A stretch of DNA of 7,582 nucleotides from Bacteroidales bacterium (GCA_003157055.1 PMIG01000139.1:3040-10621), one strand, 5' to 3'. Positions 1-7,392 are shown, numbered from the stretch's first letter. The notes: a model not told the origin generated them from the sequence alone. Translations and numbers: made by a program.

Positions 1-1182
1 ATCGGAGCATTTATGCTTTCAGGAATAATTACCGGTCAGGCTGCTTTTGATTGCCTTTTAAAGGCAAAAGCTCTTTCGGAGGATGGGAAGAATAGCCAGG
101 CAATTTCCATTCTTTCATCAGCACTTGAAAGCAGCAGTGAAGGCAGACTTTTTGCTGAACGGGCAAATGCAGAGCTTAATCTTGGCAATTATAAAGAGGC
201 TATAAGCGATTATACAAATGCAAGCAGATTAGATATCTTATCAGGCGAGTACGGTCTTGCAAGAGCATATGCATTTATGGGAGACGCAGTAAATTCGACT
301 GCTCATCTTGAAAAGAACATGAAATCGGCTTTCAGGAAAAGTGAAAAGGAAATAATGCTTGACCCTGCATTCGTTAAAATAGAAAACAAGCCTGAATGGC
401 GTACATTCTGGAAAACGGATTGGTATACCGGGTCTGACAAGGGTATTGCCGAGATCGAGTATTTCATTTCAGACGGAAAGACAAATGATGCACTCTCAGC
501 ATTGTCGGAGTTTGAAAAAAATTACCAGGGTAGTGCCGCTGTTGAATATGCCGAAGCTTTAGTAAACATTTCAGCCGGTAAATATCCGGATGCTGTAAAA
601 ACATTGACATCATTGTCAGAATCTGATCCCCTTAATGAGAAATATCTGCGGGTACTGGCTAAGGCACAGGAAAGCATCGGAAATCCTGCCGGTGCTTCAG
701 TCACCTATTCAAAACTTATTGAAATGGAGATACCTGATGCCGGGTTGTTTGTTCAGAGAGCCGAATGTTACATGAAAACCGGGGAGACAGAAAAAGCATC
801 AGCCGATATAAGCAGGTACCTTGGCATTTATCCTGATAGCAAAAATGCCTTAAGCCTGGCTGGCAGGATGGAATCTGCGGCAGGAAATAACCTGGAAGCA
901 ATAACCTATTTTAATAAAAACCTGGTGTTACACCCAAATGACCCTGATTGCTATATTGACAGGGCGAACTCATATTTATTATCAAAATCATGGGATTATG
1001 CTGCACAAGATTACAGCATGTCTCTTGACCTTGCTCCTGGAAATCCGGATACCTGGCTGAAAAAGGGCATTGCCCTGGTCAACTCCGGAAAAACAGAGGA
1101 CGCATGTCACGATTTCAGACAGGCACTGAGTCTTGGGAGCAAGCGTGCAACTGAATATATAAGCCGCTACTGCATTAAATAA
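1..1182 (+). CDS. Secreted tetratricopeptide-repeat (TPR) protein, 5'-partial
   Basis: The reading frame is open from base 1, so the true start is probably left of the window; the first ATG inside is at 13. The visible N-terminus (IGAFMLSGIITGQAAFD) looks like the end of a signal peptide, with possible cleavage after GQA, so I infer a periplasmic or exported protein. Numbering from the ATG at 13, TPR-like helical pairs run almost end to end: about 12-43, 45-76, 78-108, then about 145-376 in seven further units. Typical TPR spacing is seen in LGNYKEAISDYTNA (57-70), AGNNLEAITYFNKNLVLHP (290-308) and SGKTEDACHDFRQAL (358-372). Residues 80-135 resemble the recurrent module of an LARAYA helix pair followed by DPAF and PEWRTF. 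TPR arrays are protein-binding scaffolds; no catalytic domain or partner is visible, so the specific function is unknown. It converges on the kinase gene with a 53-base gap holding no convincing terminator. Sure of the TPR family, unsure of role. Confidence 0.85.
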   Translation: MGAFMLSGIITGQAAFDCLLKAKALSEDGKNSQAISILSSALESSSEGRLFAERANAELNLGNYKEAISDYTNASRLDILSGEYGLARAYAFMGDAVNSTAHLEKNMKSAFRKSEKEIMLDPAFVKIENKPEWRTFWKTDWYTGSDKGIAEIEYFISDGKTNDALSALSEFEKNYQGSAAVEYAEALVNISAGKYPDAVKTLTSLSESDPLNEKYLRVLAKAQESIGNPAGASVTYSKLIEMEIPDAGLFVQRAECYMKTGETEKASADISRYLGIYPDSKNALSLAGRMESAAGNNLEAITYFNKNLVLHPNDPDCYIDRANSYLLSKSWDYAAQDYSMSLDLAPGNPDTWLKKGIALVNSGKTEDACHDFRQALSLGSKRATEYISRYCIK

Positions 1183-1235
1183 TTTTCTCAGGAAATCCTT
1201 ACTCCGTCTATAGTGGGCCGTGCTCCGTGTATCCT

Positions 1236-4200
1236 TTACCTTATATGCTTAAGTATCCTTGAAAAGAGATCGTGAGGTTTAAAAGGCTTCAGAACGTAGT
1301 CATTAATATTTAGTTCTTCTATCTTATCATGACTCTCCGACATGATAGCTGCAGTAAGTGCTACAATAGGGATACTGCTTATCTTCTTATCTTCAGAGCT
1401 TCTCAGTATTTTAGTTGCCTCAATCCCGTCCATGACAGGCATATGAAGATCCATAAGGACCAGGTCAAATTCTTCTTTCTTGATTTTATCAATAGCTATC
1501 TGGCCATTCTCAGCATGTGTTACGATCACACCCCATCCGGTAAGAAATTTATTTGCAACGAAGAAGTTTATCTTATTGTCTTCCGCAACGAGTACTCGTT
1601 TCCCTTCCAGCCCGGTATATGTCTCAGCTGCTTCGTTTTCAGCATGATGAGAACCTTTTTCTGCGACCTGGAATTTAAGGACAAATGTGAACCTGGAACC
1701 CTGATCAGGTTCACTTTCCATCTCAATTGTGCCGCCCTGCAGTTCAATAAGTTTTTTGCAGATAGCGAGTCCTAGCCCTGTACCTCCGTAATTTCTTGTT
1801 GTATCCGGTGAAGCCTGGGTGAAACTTTCAAATATGGCTGAATGTTTGTCCATGGGAATACCTATACCGGTATCACTTACAGAGAATTCCATTTTTGACT
1901 GATTGTCAATTCTTTCCAGTTCCCTGATGGTCACTGTTATGCCTCCCTGGTTGGTAAACTTCAGGGCGTTTGATAGTAGATTTGACAATATCTGGTTTAG
2001 TCTGATCTGGTCGCCAATTACCTCAGCAGGGAGGTCACCCTCTTTCTTTATTTCAAAATTAAGATGTTTTGCTTTTGATCTGAAAGAATATGATCTCATG
2101 ATTTCATCCAGGAAGTCGTTCAGATTGAATTGCACCTGTTCAAAAACGATCTTGCCTGATTCCATCTTGTTATAATCGAGGACATCATTGACAAGCGTAA
2201 GGAGATGGTTCCCCGAAAAACGCAGTGTCTTGATATAATCCATCTGATCATCCCTGGGATTGCCCTGGAGCAGCAGGTTGGTGATGCCAATAACCTCATT
2301 AAGAGGTGTCCTGATCTCATGGCTCATAGTCGACATGAATATCTGCTTTGACTGCGCAGCCTCCTCCGCTTTCTGGCGGGCAACGACGAGGTTATCAAGC
2401 ATCATCCTGCGCTGTATGGCGATGGCAATCTGGTTGGCAATGAAATCAATAACATAAAGGTCGTCCTGTGAAAATTTATTTTCGTCGTTATAATCCTGCA
2501 GGCACATTACCCCGATAATGTTGTTCTCAACTTTAAGAGGAACACCCATCCAGACCTTACAGTCAGTTCCGATAAGACTGATATCGCCTGATTCTTCCAG
2601 CATCCTCAGATCATTCTGCCGTAGCAGGACAGGTTTATTTGTCTTTATTACATAGCCGGTAATAGTATTTTTTGTTGGTATCTCCTGAAAATCATCCTTC
2701 TCATCGGCAAAGAAAGGCAGCGATAAGGTTTCTGAAGTCTTGTCGTATAGCGCTATGAAGAAATTATTAGTATCCCATATTTTACTGAGCTCATGGACAA
2801 TAGTTGGATATATTTCCTTAATATCCATTTGCTTCAGGGCTTCGGATGAAATATTATAAAGAATCTCCTGCAGAAGCTGATTCTTCCTTTCTATGGTTAT
2901 ATCCCTGTACATTCGGATAAATGAGACCGGCTCATTATTGATGGAGATGCCAGTAGCTACCAGGGCGACCTGGATCCTGTTCCCGTTTTTATCCTTTCTG
3001 ACTGTCTGTTTAATTACCTTATCAGTTCCGAAGGCAAGCGTGTCGATATCCTTGGCTTCTCCTTGTAGTTCATCAGGCACGATAAGATCGTTAATATTTT
3101 TATTGACTGCCTCTTCGGATGAATAACCAAACAGATTGGTGAACTCCTTGTTTACCATTGTAATTGTACCGGGTATATCTGTCATTGCAATAGCTTCAGG
3201 AGTCGAGTCAATAAGATGCTCGAGAAACGCTTTTTCCCTTTTTATCTGTTCCTCATATTCCTTCTGTTTGCTAATATCAGTTACAGTACCGCGATACCCT
3301 GTAATTTTGCCATTACGAAATATAGCAAAGGAGTGGGTAACAATGGGCAGAAATGATCCATCTTTTCTTCTTGCATAATATTCATTGCTTGAAATATCCT
3401 CTGGCGATTTTAATGAAGCCAGGTTGCCGATCATTTTTTTATAGTCATTTGGGAATATCTCTGAAAAATTCATCCCATTGACCATTTCTTCCTTTGAGAA
3501 CCCGAAGTATTTTATTCCATGGGCATTTGCGAATAGGATTTTTCCTGTAAGATCAACTTCATAGATCATTTCGGGAAGCATATCGGCTAATTTTGCAAAA
3601 AGTACCGACTGCCTTGTCAGGTCTTCATCATTCTTCTGCTGCAGGCCTGGTTCCCAGGTTATTACAAAGCGCCCAGCACTTATGATGAACCCTATATAGT
3701 AACCTTCAGAATCGTCCCCAAGTGGAGATGCAGTGAGTTTCTGAGCTTCCCGTGTCACCCTCAGAAGATTAAGTAATTCTATTAGTTTAACACGATTTGC
3801 CAGAAGTGTTTCATCAATATATTTACCGATTACTTCATTTTTATCTACGAATTCAACGGATTCTACCTTTCTGTTGAGGTCGAGAATTATAAACCTGCCA
3901 TCTTCACCGGTTTCGAAAAGTGCCAGGTAGCTGCTTACAGTATTGAAAATCTCTTCCAGAATATCTCCCCGGTTATATTTTATTTTAATACCATTTTTTT
4001 CAGGGATGGGATTATAGTGAGTAACAAGGTATACTTCATCATCAAGCTGCATTGTCTCGGCAGAAAAAAGTATATCTTTTTCCGTACCTTCCTTTGTTCG
4101 CAGTGTAGTGATATAATCCCTGATAGATTCCAGCTTTGGCAGAATCTTTATGTATTTATTGATTTCAGTTATATCGGTAAAAAGCTTTAAATCTTCCGGG

Positions 4201-4445
4201 TTTCTGCCTATGACCTCTTCCCTTGAATAACCTAGAATTTTCAGAAAAGTCTCGTTGACATCGACAATCTCACCAGAGTTCAGCTTCGAAATAGCCATAG
4301 CCTGGGAAGCTGAATGAAAAGCATGGTTAATCATTTCTGAGGATGATTTTGCTGCGCCAAGATGCTTATGGCGCAATTCGTTCAGTTCATTTTCCAGTTT
4401 ACTGCAACGCTCCTTAAGATCCCTTAATTTCTTTTTATTTTCCAT
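1236..4445 (-). CDS. Cytoplasmic PAS/GAF hybrid sensor histidine kinase with C-terminal receiver
   Basis: A 1069-residue hybrid two-component kinase. Order: N-terminal coiled coil (about 1-30), PAS (about 37-150), a divergent PAS-like module (about 155-268), PAS (about 277-393), PAS (about 403-518), GAF (about 524-680, with WMGVPL at 632-637), linker helix (683-702), HisKA (about 702-768), HATPase_c (about 812-927) and a receiver (about 949-1066). The phosphoacceptor is H709 in MSHEIRTP. The ATP site has an N box around N826 (SNLLSNALKF), G1 DTGIGIP (858-864) and G2 GGTGLGL (887-893). The receiver has its acidic pair at E955/D956, phosphoacceptor D999 (LMDLHMP), T1031 and K1053, so it looks intact. 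No signal peptide or membrane helix is seen, so sensing is probably cytoplasmic. With no DNA-binding output, phosphate likely passes to an HPt protein or separate regulator, or the receiver tunes the kinase; no partner lies nearby. The ATG at 4445 opens the coiled coil. It lies 92 bases downstream of nth on the same strand; cotranscription is possible but unproven. The stimulus is unknown. Confidence 0.95.
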   Translation of the reverse strand: MENKKKLRDLKERCSKLENELNELRHKHLGAAKSSSEMINHAFHSASQAMAISKLNSGEIVDVNETFLKILGYSREEVIGRNPEDLKLFTDITEINKYIKILPKLESIRDYITTLRTKEGTEKDILFSAETMQLDDEVYLVTHYNPIPEKNGIKIKYNRGDILEEIFNTVSSYLALFETGEDGRFIILDLNRKVESVEFVDKNEVIGKYIDETLLANRVKLIELLNLLRVTREAQKLTASPLGDDSEGYYIGFIISAGRFVITWEPGLQQKNDEDLTRQSVLFAKLADMLPEMIYEVDLTGKILFANAHGIKYFGFSKEEMVNGMNFSEIFPNDYKKMIGNLASLKSPEDISSNEYYARRKDGSFLPIVTHSFAIFRNGKITGYRGTVTDISKQKEYEEQIKREKAFLEHLIDSTPEAIAMTDIPGTITMVNKEFTNLFGYSSEEAVNKNINDLIVPDELQGEAKDIDTLAFGTDKVIKQTVRKDKNGNRIQVALVATGISINNEPVSFIRMYRDITIERKNQLLQEILYNISSEALKQMDIKEIYPTIVHELSKIWDTNNFFIALYDKTSETLSLPFFADEKDDFQEIPTKNTITGYVIKTNKPVLLRQNDLRMLEESGDISLIGTDCKVWMGVPLKVENNIIGVMCLQDYNDENKFSQDDLYVIDFIANQIAIAIQRRMMLDNLVVARQKAEEAAQSKQIFMSTMSHEIRTPLNEVIGITNLLLQGNPRDDQMDYIKTLRFSGNHLLTLVNDVLDYNKMESGKIVFEQVQFNLNDFLDEIMRSYSFRSKAKHLNFEIKKEGDLPAEVIGDQIRLNQILSNLLSNALKFTNQGGITVTIRELERIDNQSKMEFSVSDTGIGIPMDKHSAIFESFTQASPDTTRNYGGTGLGLAICKKLIELQGGTIEMESEPDQGSRFTFVLKFQVAEKGSHHAENEAAETYTGLEGKRVLVAEDNKINFFVANKFLTGWGVIVTHAENGQIAIDKIKKEEFDLVLMDLHMPVMDGIEATKILRSSEDKKISSIPIVALTAAIMSESHDKIEELNINDYVLKPFKPHDLFSRILKHIR

Positions 4446-4537
4446 CAGGAAATAGTTAGGAAATTCGTTCTAAAAATAATAAAAAATGGACTGTTTGGTC
4501 AATCTTGTAAAGCAAATATGGTGATCCGGCTGAAAAT
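4446..4537. other. Intergenic gap between nth and the kinase gene
   Basis: This 92-base AT-rich gap separates two minus-strand genes. Read on the minus strand it contains CATATTTG (4513-4520), one mismatch from the Bacteroidota -7 consensus TAnnTTTG, but there is no TTTG at the -33 distance. Nearer the kinase start is a T-rich stretch preceded by only a 3-bp potential stem (GAC/GTC). I can therefore assign neither a firm promoter nor a terminator; the kinase may have its own weak promoter or be read through from nth. Confidence 0.3.
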
Positions 4538-5185
4538 TTATTTTTTCTTTTTCATTTCATTATAAAACTTGCAGAAACCTGAGATACCACAGCTGTCACA
4601 AAGAGGATTTTTAGCTTTACATACATATCTGCCATGCAGTATAAGCCAATGATGTGCCTGGTGCATCAGTTTCTTAGGTATATTCTTTGTAAGCTGTAAC
4701 TCTGCATCGAGAGGTTTTTTAGCATTCCTGGTAAGTCCTATTCTTGAAGCCACCCTGAAAACATGCGTATCTACAGCCATAACCGGCTTCCGGTAGATCA
4801 CTGAGGCTACAACATTTGCTGTTTTCCTGCCTACACCCGGAAGTCTTTGCAGCAATTCAGGATCGGAAGGTACTTCCCCTTTAAATTCGGTAACAAGCAT
4901 TTTTGCCATTCCTGCGAGATGCTTCGCCTTGCTGTTTGGATAGGTGCATGATTTAATGAATTCGAATATCTCTGATGGTTCTGCCTCAGCCATGCTTCCG
5001 GCATCAGGAAATCGTTTCATAAGGGCAGGAGTTATCATATTCACTCTTTTATCGGTGCATTGAGCCGATAGAATAACAGCCACCATAAGTGCGAAAGGAT
5101 CCCTGTATTTAAGCTCAGTCTCTGCAACAGGCATATTTACAGTGAAATACCTTATAACACTGTCATATCTTTCTTTTAAAGTCAT
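4538..5185 (-). CDS. nth: Endonuclease III, DNA glycosylase/AP lyase
   Basis: Base-excision repair enzyme that removes oxidised pyrimidines from DNA and nicks the abasic site by beta-elimination. The 215-residue protein is close to the usual length (E. coli Nth, 211). The helix-hairpin-helix is LPGVGRKTANVV (115-126) with the Schiff-base lysine K121; the catalytic aspartate is D139 in VDTHVFRV. Four cysteines, C189, C196, C199 and C205, give the C-x6-C-x2-C-x5-C pattern of the [4Fe-4S] cluster. The N-terminal LSAQCTDKRVN (39-49) is also family-typical. All key residues are present, so it should be active. The start at 5185 places LKERYDSVIRYF at the N-terminus as expected; no clear Shine-Dalgarno precedes it. 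It is divergent from aroB across 139 bases and upstream of the kinase gene. MutY is unlikely, because the protein is short and lacks the MutY C-terminal extension. Confidence 0.97.
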   Translation of the reverse strand: MTLKERYDSVIRYFTVNMPVAETELKYRDPFALMVAVILSAQCTDKRVNMITPALMKRFPDAGSMAEAEPSEIFEFIKSCTYPNSKAKHLAGMAKMLVTEFKGEVPSDPELLQRLPGVGRKTANVVASVIYRKPVMAVDTHVFRVASRIGLTRNAKKPLDAELQLTKNIPKKLMHQAHHWLILHGRYVCKAKNPLCDSCGISGFCKFYNEMKKKK

Positions 5186-5224
5186 TTATTAGGTGATATA
5201 CTTAACGACGGTAAGATAATGATT

Positions 5225-5242
5225 TTTATATTTGCATATAAA
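5225..5242. repeat. Perfect AT-rich inverted repeat in the nth/aroB divergent region
   Basis: TTTATAT (5225-5231) and ATATAAA (5236-5242) are exact reverse complements separated by TTGC. The dyad sits roughly 40 bases from the nth start and 83 bases from the aroB start and overlaps the candidate aroB -7 element. It could be an operator, or simply a by-product of AT-rich promoter sequence; no regulator can be named from it. Confidence 0.4.
5227..5234 (+). promoter_or_regulatory. Candidate -7 promoter element for aroBC
   Basis: TATATTTG matches the Bacteroidota primary sigma-factor -7 consensus TAnnTTTG exactly. The expected -33 TTTG is not seen (the region around 5201-5210 reads CTTAACGACG), so support is half-complete. 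Transcription would begin near 5241, giving a leader of about 85 bases before the aroB TTG. It is the best promoter candidate in the window because it lies in the divergent gap directly upstream of a two-gene operon. Confidence 0.4.
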
Positions 5243-5324
5243 GCCGCTATTCCTTTAAAATTGTTAGCGAATAATAAGCGTTCAGGATGAATTCATACGT
5301 ATTCGAAAATTAACCTGCTTTAAC

Positions 5325-6362
5325 TTGGAAAGAATTATTATAAAAGCACCTGATTCGGTATCTGCCATAATGATCGGAGCAAGATGGGAAGCCGTGACAA
5401 AACTTCTTCCCGAAAAAGGTGTTGTGATTGTTACCGATAAAAACGTATTCAAGCTATACGGGAAGAATTTCCCCAAATTCCCGGTCATCAGGATTGTACC
5501 AGGCGAGGAGAGCAAGAAGCTTAGAGTGATAGAGTCGCTGGCAGGAAAACTACTGAAGATGGGGATAGATAGGTCTGGATTTATTCTGGCAATAGGAGGG
5601 GGTGTTGTATGCGATGTCTCAGGTTTCCTGGCATCGGTTTATATGCGGGGCATTAGGTGCGGTTATGTCTCAACTACCTTCCTGTCACAGGTTGACGCCA
5701 GCACCGGAGGTAAAACCGGGGTCAACCTGGGTATGATCAAGAACGTAATTGGCAATTTCAGGCAGCCTGAGTTTGTCATTTGTGATTCAACAATGCTCAG
5801 AACGCTGCCGGATGATGAGTATTTATCGGGTTTGGCTGAGCTGATTAAGACTGGTATTATCGGCGATCCTTCGATTATTGAAATGCTTGAGGAAAACTAT
5901 GCCCGGGTCATTCTGAGAGATCGCGAACTCCTTTCTGATCTTGTGGCCAGGTCGGTTAAGTTTAAAGCATCAGTTGTAGCAAAAGATGAAAAAGAATCAG
6001 GCCTGCGGCGAATCCTGAATTTTGGACATACTTTCGGTCATGCAATTGAACTTCAGGGATCCTTTAAGCACGGTTTTGCCGTAGCATCGGGAATGGAGCT
6101 GGCAACTCTCTTTTCCTTTAAAAAAGGGCTGATTGACAAGAAGGTGTGCAACAGAGTTATAAGCCTTTTGAAGAAGTACGGTATGCTTAGTAATTATACT
6201 ATGCCATCAGGTATAATTGAGGAGTTTATTCTCCACGACAAGAAGAAAACAGGAGAATATATTCATTTTGTTTTTATTGAAGGAATTGGAATCCCCTGTA
6301 TCAAGAAAATTCCACTGTCTGATGTGGTGGATTTCTACAAAAAGTTAAAAAAAGGAAATTAG
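5325..6362 (+). CDS. aroB: 3-Dehydroquinate synthase
   Basis: Second step of the shikimate pathway: NAD- and metal-dependent conversion of DAHP to 3-dehydroquinate in the cytoplasm. At 345 residues it is near normal length (E. coli AroB, 362). Family motifs: PGEESK (59-64), the NAD-binding segment AIGGGVVCDVSGFLASVYMR (89-108), STTFLSQVDASTGGKTGVN (116-134), AELIKTG (171-177) and RILNFGHTFGHAIE (229-242). Metal ligands by analogy with E. coli are E172, H235 and H249. The usual HGEAV at the last ligand reads HGFAV here. The start is TTG at 5325; the frame is open back to 5268 but has no in-frame ATG or GTG there, and MERIIIKAP fits the beginning of the family fold. No Shine-Dalgarno is seen. 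aroC follows 7 bases after the stop, which argues for AroB rather than a secondary-metabolism sugar-phosphate cyclase of the same superfamily. Confidence 0.93.
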   Translation: MERIIIKAPDSVSAIMIGARWEAVTKLLPEKGVVIVTDKNVFKLYGKNFPKFPVIRIVPGEESKKLRVIESLAGKLLKMGIDRSGFILAIGGGVVCDVSGFLASVYMRGIRCGYVSTTFLSQVDASTGGKTGVNLGMIKNVIGNFRQPEFVICDSTMLRTLPDDEYLSGLAELIKTGIIGDPSIIEMLEENYARVILRDRELLSDLVARSVKFKASVVAKDEKESGLRRILNFGHTFGHAIELQGSFKHGFAVASGMELATLFSFKKGLIDKKVCNRVISLLKKYGMLSNYTMPSGIIEEFILHDKKKTGEYIHFVFIEGIGIPCIKKIPLSDVVDFYKKLKKGN

Positions 6363-6369
6363 GCAGCAT

Positions 6370-7362
6370 ATGAATTCTTTCGGTGTATTATTCAGGATCT
6401 CCATTTTTGGAGAATCACATGGTCCGGCAATTGGAGTGATAATTGACGGCTGTCCTCCCGGCATAGCGATCAGGGAGGAAGATTTTATCAGCGATCTGGA
6501 AAGAAGACAGGGCGGTGCGGTAGGCACAACAAAACGTCATGAGACTGATCTGCCAGAAATCCTTAGCGGGCTGAATAATGGTTTTACATCAGGTTCTCCA
6601 ATAACTATTCTGACCCGGAACAAGGATAAAATTTCATCAGATTACAACGAATTCATTAATATTCCGAGACCTGGCCATGCAGATTTTACATCAAAGACAA
6701 AATATTTCGGCTTCTCCGACCTTAGAGGAAGCGGGCATTTTTCCGGAAGAATAACCTGGGGAATAGTTGCTGCCGGCGTAATTGCAAAGAAGATATGCAT
6801 TGGTTCAACGGTCACTGCAAATCTTATTTCAGCCGGCGGGTCTACTGATCTTCAGAAGGCCATTGATGATGCAGTTGCGTTGCATGATTCTATTGGCGGT
6901 ATAATTGAATGCAGGATTTTAAATCCTCCAAAAGGCGTCGGAGAACCTTTTTTCAATTCTATCGAGTCTGTAATCAGTCACCTGGTATTTTCAATCCCGG
7001 CTATTAAAGGAATTGAGTTCGGTTCCGGATTTGCATCAGCAGCAATGCAGGGGTCAGTTCATAATGATCCTTTTATTGACAGGAACGGGAAGACTTCCAC
7101 GAACAATGCCGGAGGGATAAATGGAGGCGTTTCAAACGGGAACGAAATAGTATTCAGGGTGGCTGTTAAACCTACTTCATCAACAGGTGTGGAACAGACA
7201 ACCTTCAATTTCGAGTCGGGGAGAATGGATACTCTGAAAGTTTCCGGCCGGCATGATACATGCATTGCTTTAAGGATGCCGGTTATTGTAGAAGCTGCTG
7301 CAGCAATTTCGCTAGCTGACCTGATGCTTGTCGACACGGGTATCTTTGGAATAAGGAAATAA
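6370..7362 (+). CDS. aroC: Chorismate synthase, compact form
   Basis: Last step of the shikimate pathway: reduced-FMN-dependent elimination of phosphate from EPSP to give chorismate, precursor of Phe, Tyr, Trp, folate and quinones. Recognisable motifs: FGESHGPAIG (13-22, H17), ERRQGG (44-49), PRPGHADF (99-106), RGSGHFSGR (119-127, H123 and R127), DSIGGIIE (173-180), GEPFFNSIES (191-200), NNAGGINGGVSNG (245-257) and SGRHDTC (292-298, D296), ending in ISLADLMLVD. At 330 residues it is shorter than the common 350-390. The shortfall appears mainly around 141-160, between the helix after GHFSGR and the AIDDAV segment. The ERRQGG and RPGHADF style recalls Firmicutes-type enzymes more than the long RRRPGQS type I associate with many Bacteroidota, but this comparison is from memory. 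Catalytic residues are kept, so it is probably functional. ATG at 6370, 7 bases after aroB, with AGG at 6361-6363 as a weak ribosome site; translationally close to aroB. Confidence 0.93.
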   Translation: MNSFGVLFRISIFGESHGPAIGVIIDGCPPGIAIREEDFISDLERRQGGAVGTTKRHETDLPEILSGLNNGFTSGSPITILTRNKDKISSDYNEFINIPRPGHADFTSKTKYFGFSDLRGSGHFSGRITWGIVAAGVIAKKICIGSTVTANLISAGGSTDLQKAIDDAVALHDSIGGIIECRILNPPKGVGEPFFNSIESVISHLVFSIPAIKGIEFGSGFASAAMQGSVHNDPFIDRNGKTSTNNAGGINGGVSNGNEIVFRVAVKPTSSTGVEQTTFNFESGRMDTLKVSGRHDTCIALRMPVIVEAAAAISLADLMLVDTGIFGIRK

Positions 7363-7367
7363 TTCTT

Positions 7368-7392
7368 CCGGTTACCGGTTATCGGCTTTTTT
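7368..7392 (+). terminator. Weak candidate rho-independent terminator of aroBC
   Basis: A 5-bp stem, CCGGT (7368-7372) with ATCGG (7381-7385, including one G-U pair), encloses an 8-base loop and is followed one base later by six T (7387-7392). It lies just after the aroC stop and runs into the 3' end of the convergent tilS. The same bases form a tandem heptamer (CCGGTTA twice, then TCGG) and an 11-base palindrome CCGGTTACCGG (7368-7378), so alternative short hairpins compete. The stem is short, hence low confidence. Confidence 0.35.

Noticed and set aside
49..54. Possible lipoprotein cysteine near the TPR protein N-terminus (AFDC)
   Set aside because: The residues before Cys do not fit a lipobox; Asp directly before the Cys is not expected. 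An ordinary signal peptide fits better.
1183..1235. Bidirectional terminator between the TPR and kinase genes
   Set aside because: The gap shows only a repeated CTCCGT and an AGGA-AA-TCCT with a two-base loop, neither of which forms a plausible hairpin with a T-run.
1329..1775. 148-codon plus-strand ORF antisense to the kinase
   Set aside because: It lies wholly opposite the HATPase and receiver coding region, whose motifs are intact on the minus strand. The translation is Cys- and Phe-rich and resembles no family.
1903..3378. Further plus-strand ORFs of 65-90 codons inside the kinase gene
   Set aside because: All are shadows of the PAS/GAF/HisKA coding frame, with no recognisable domains.
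4446..4500. Terminator after nth on the minus strand
   Set aside because: There is a T-rich tract, but only a 3-bp stem could be drawn before it.
5282..5515. 77-codon minus-strand ORF over the aroB start
   Set aside because: It overlaps the conserved AroB N-terminus, has no family resemblance and has no upstream signals.
5325..6362. Secondary-metabolism cyclase (valiolone or deoxy-scyllo-inosose synthase type) instead of AroB
   Set aside because: Motifs and immediate linkage to aroC fit dehydroquinate synthase, and no biosynthetic cluster genes are present.
7059..7337. 92-codon minus-strand ORF inside aroC
   Set aside because: It is the complement of conserved AroC motifs (NNAGGINGG, SGRHDTC), so it is a shadow.
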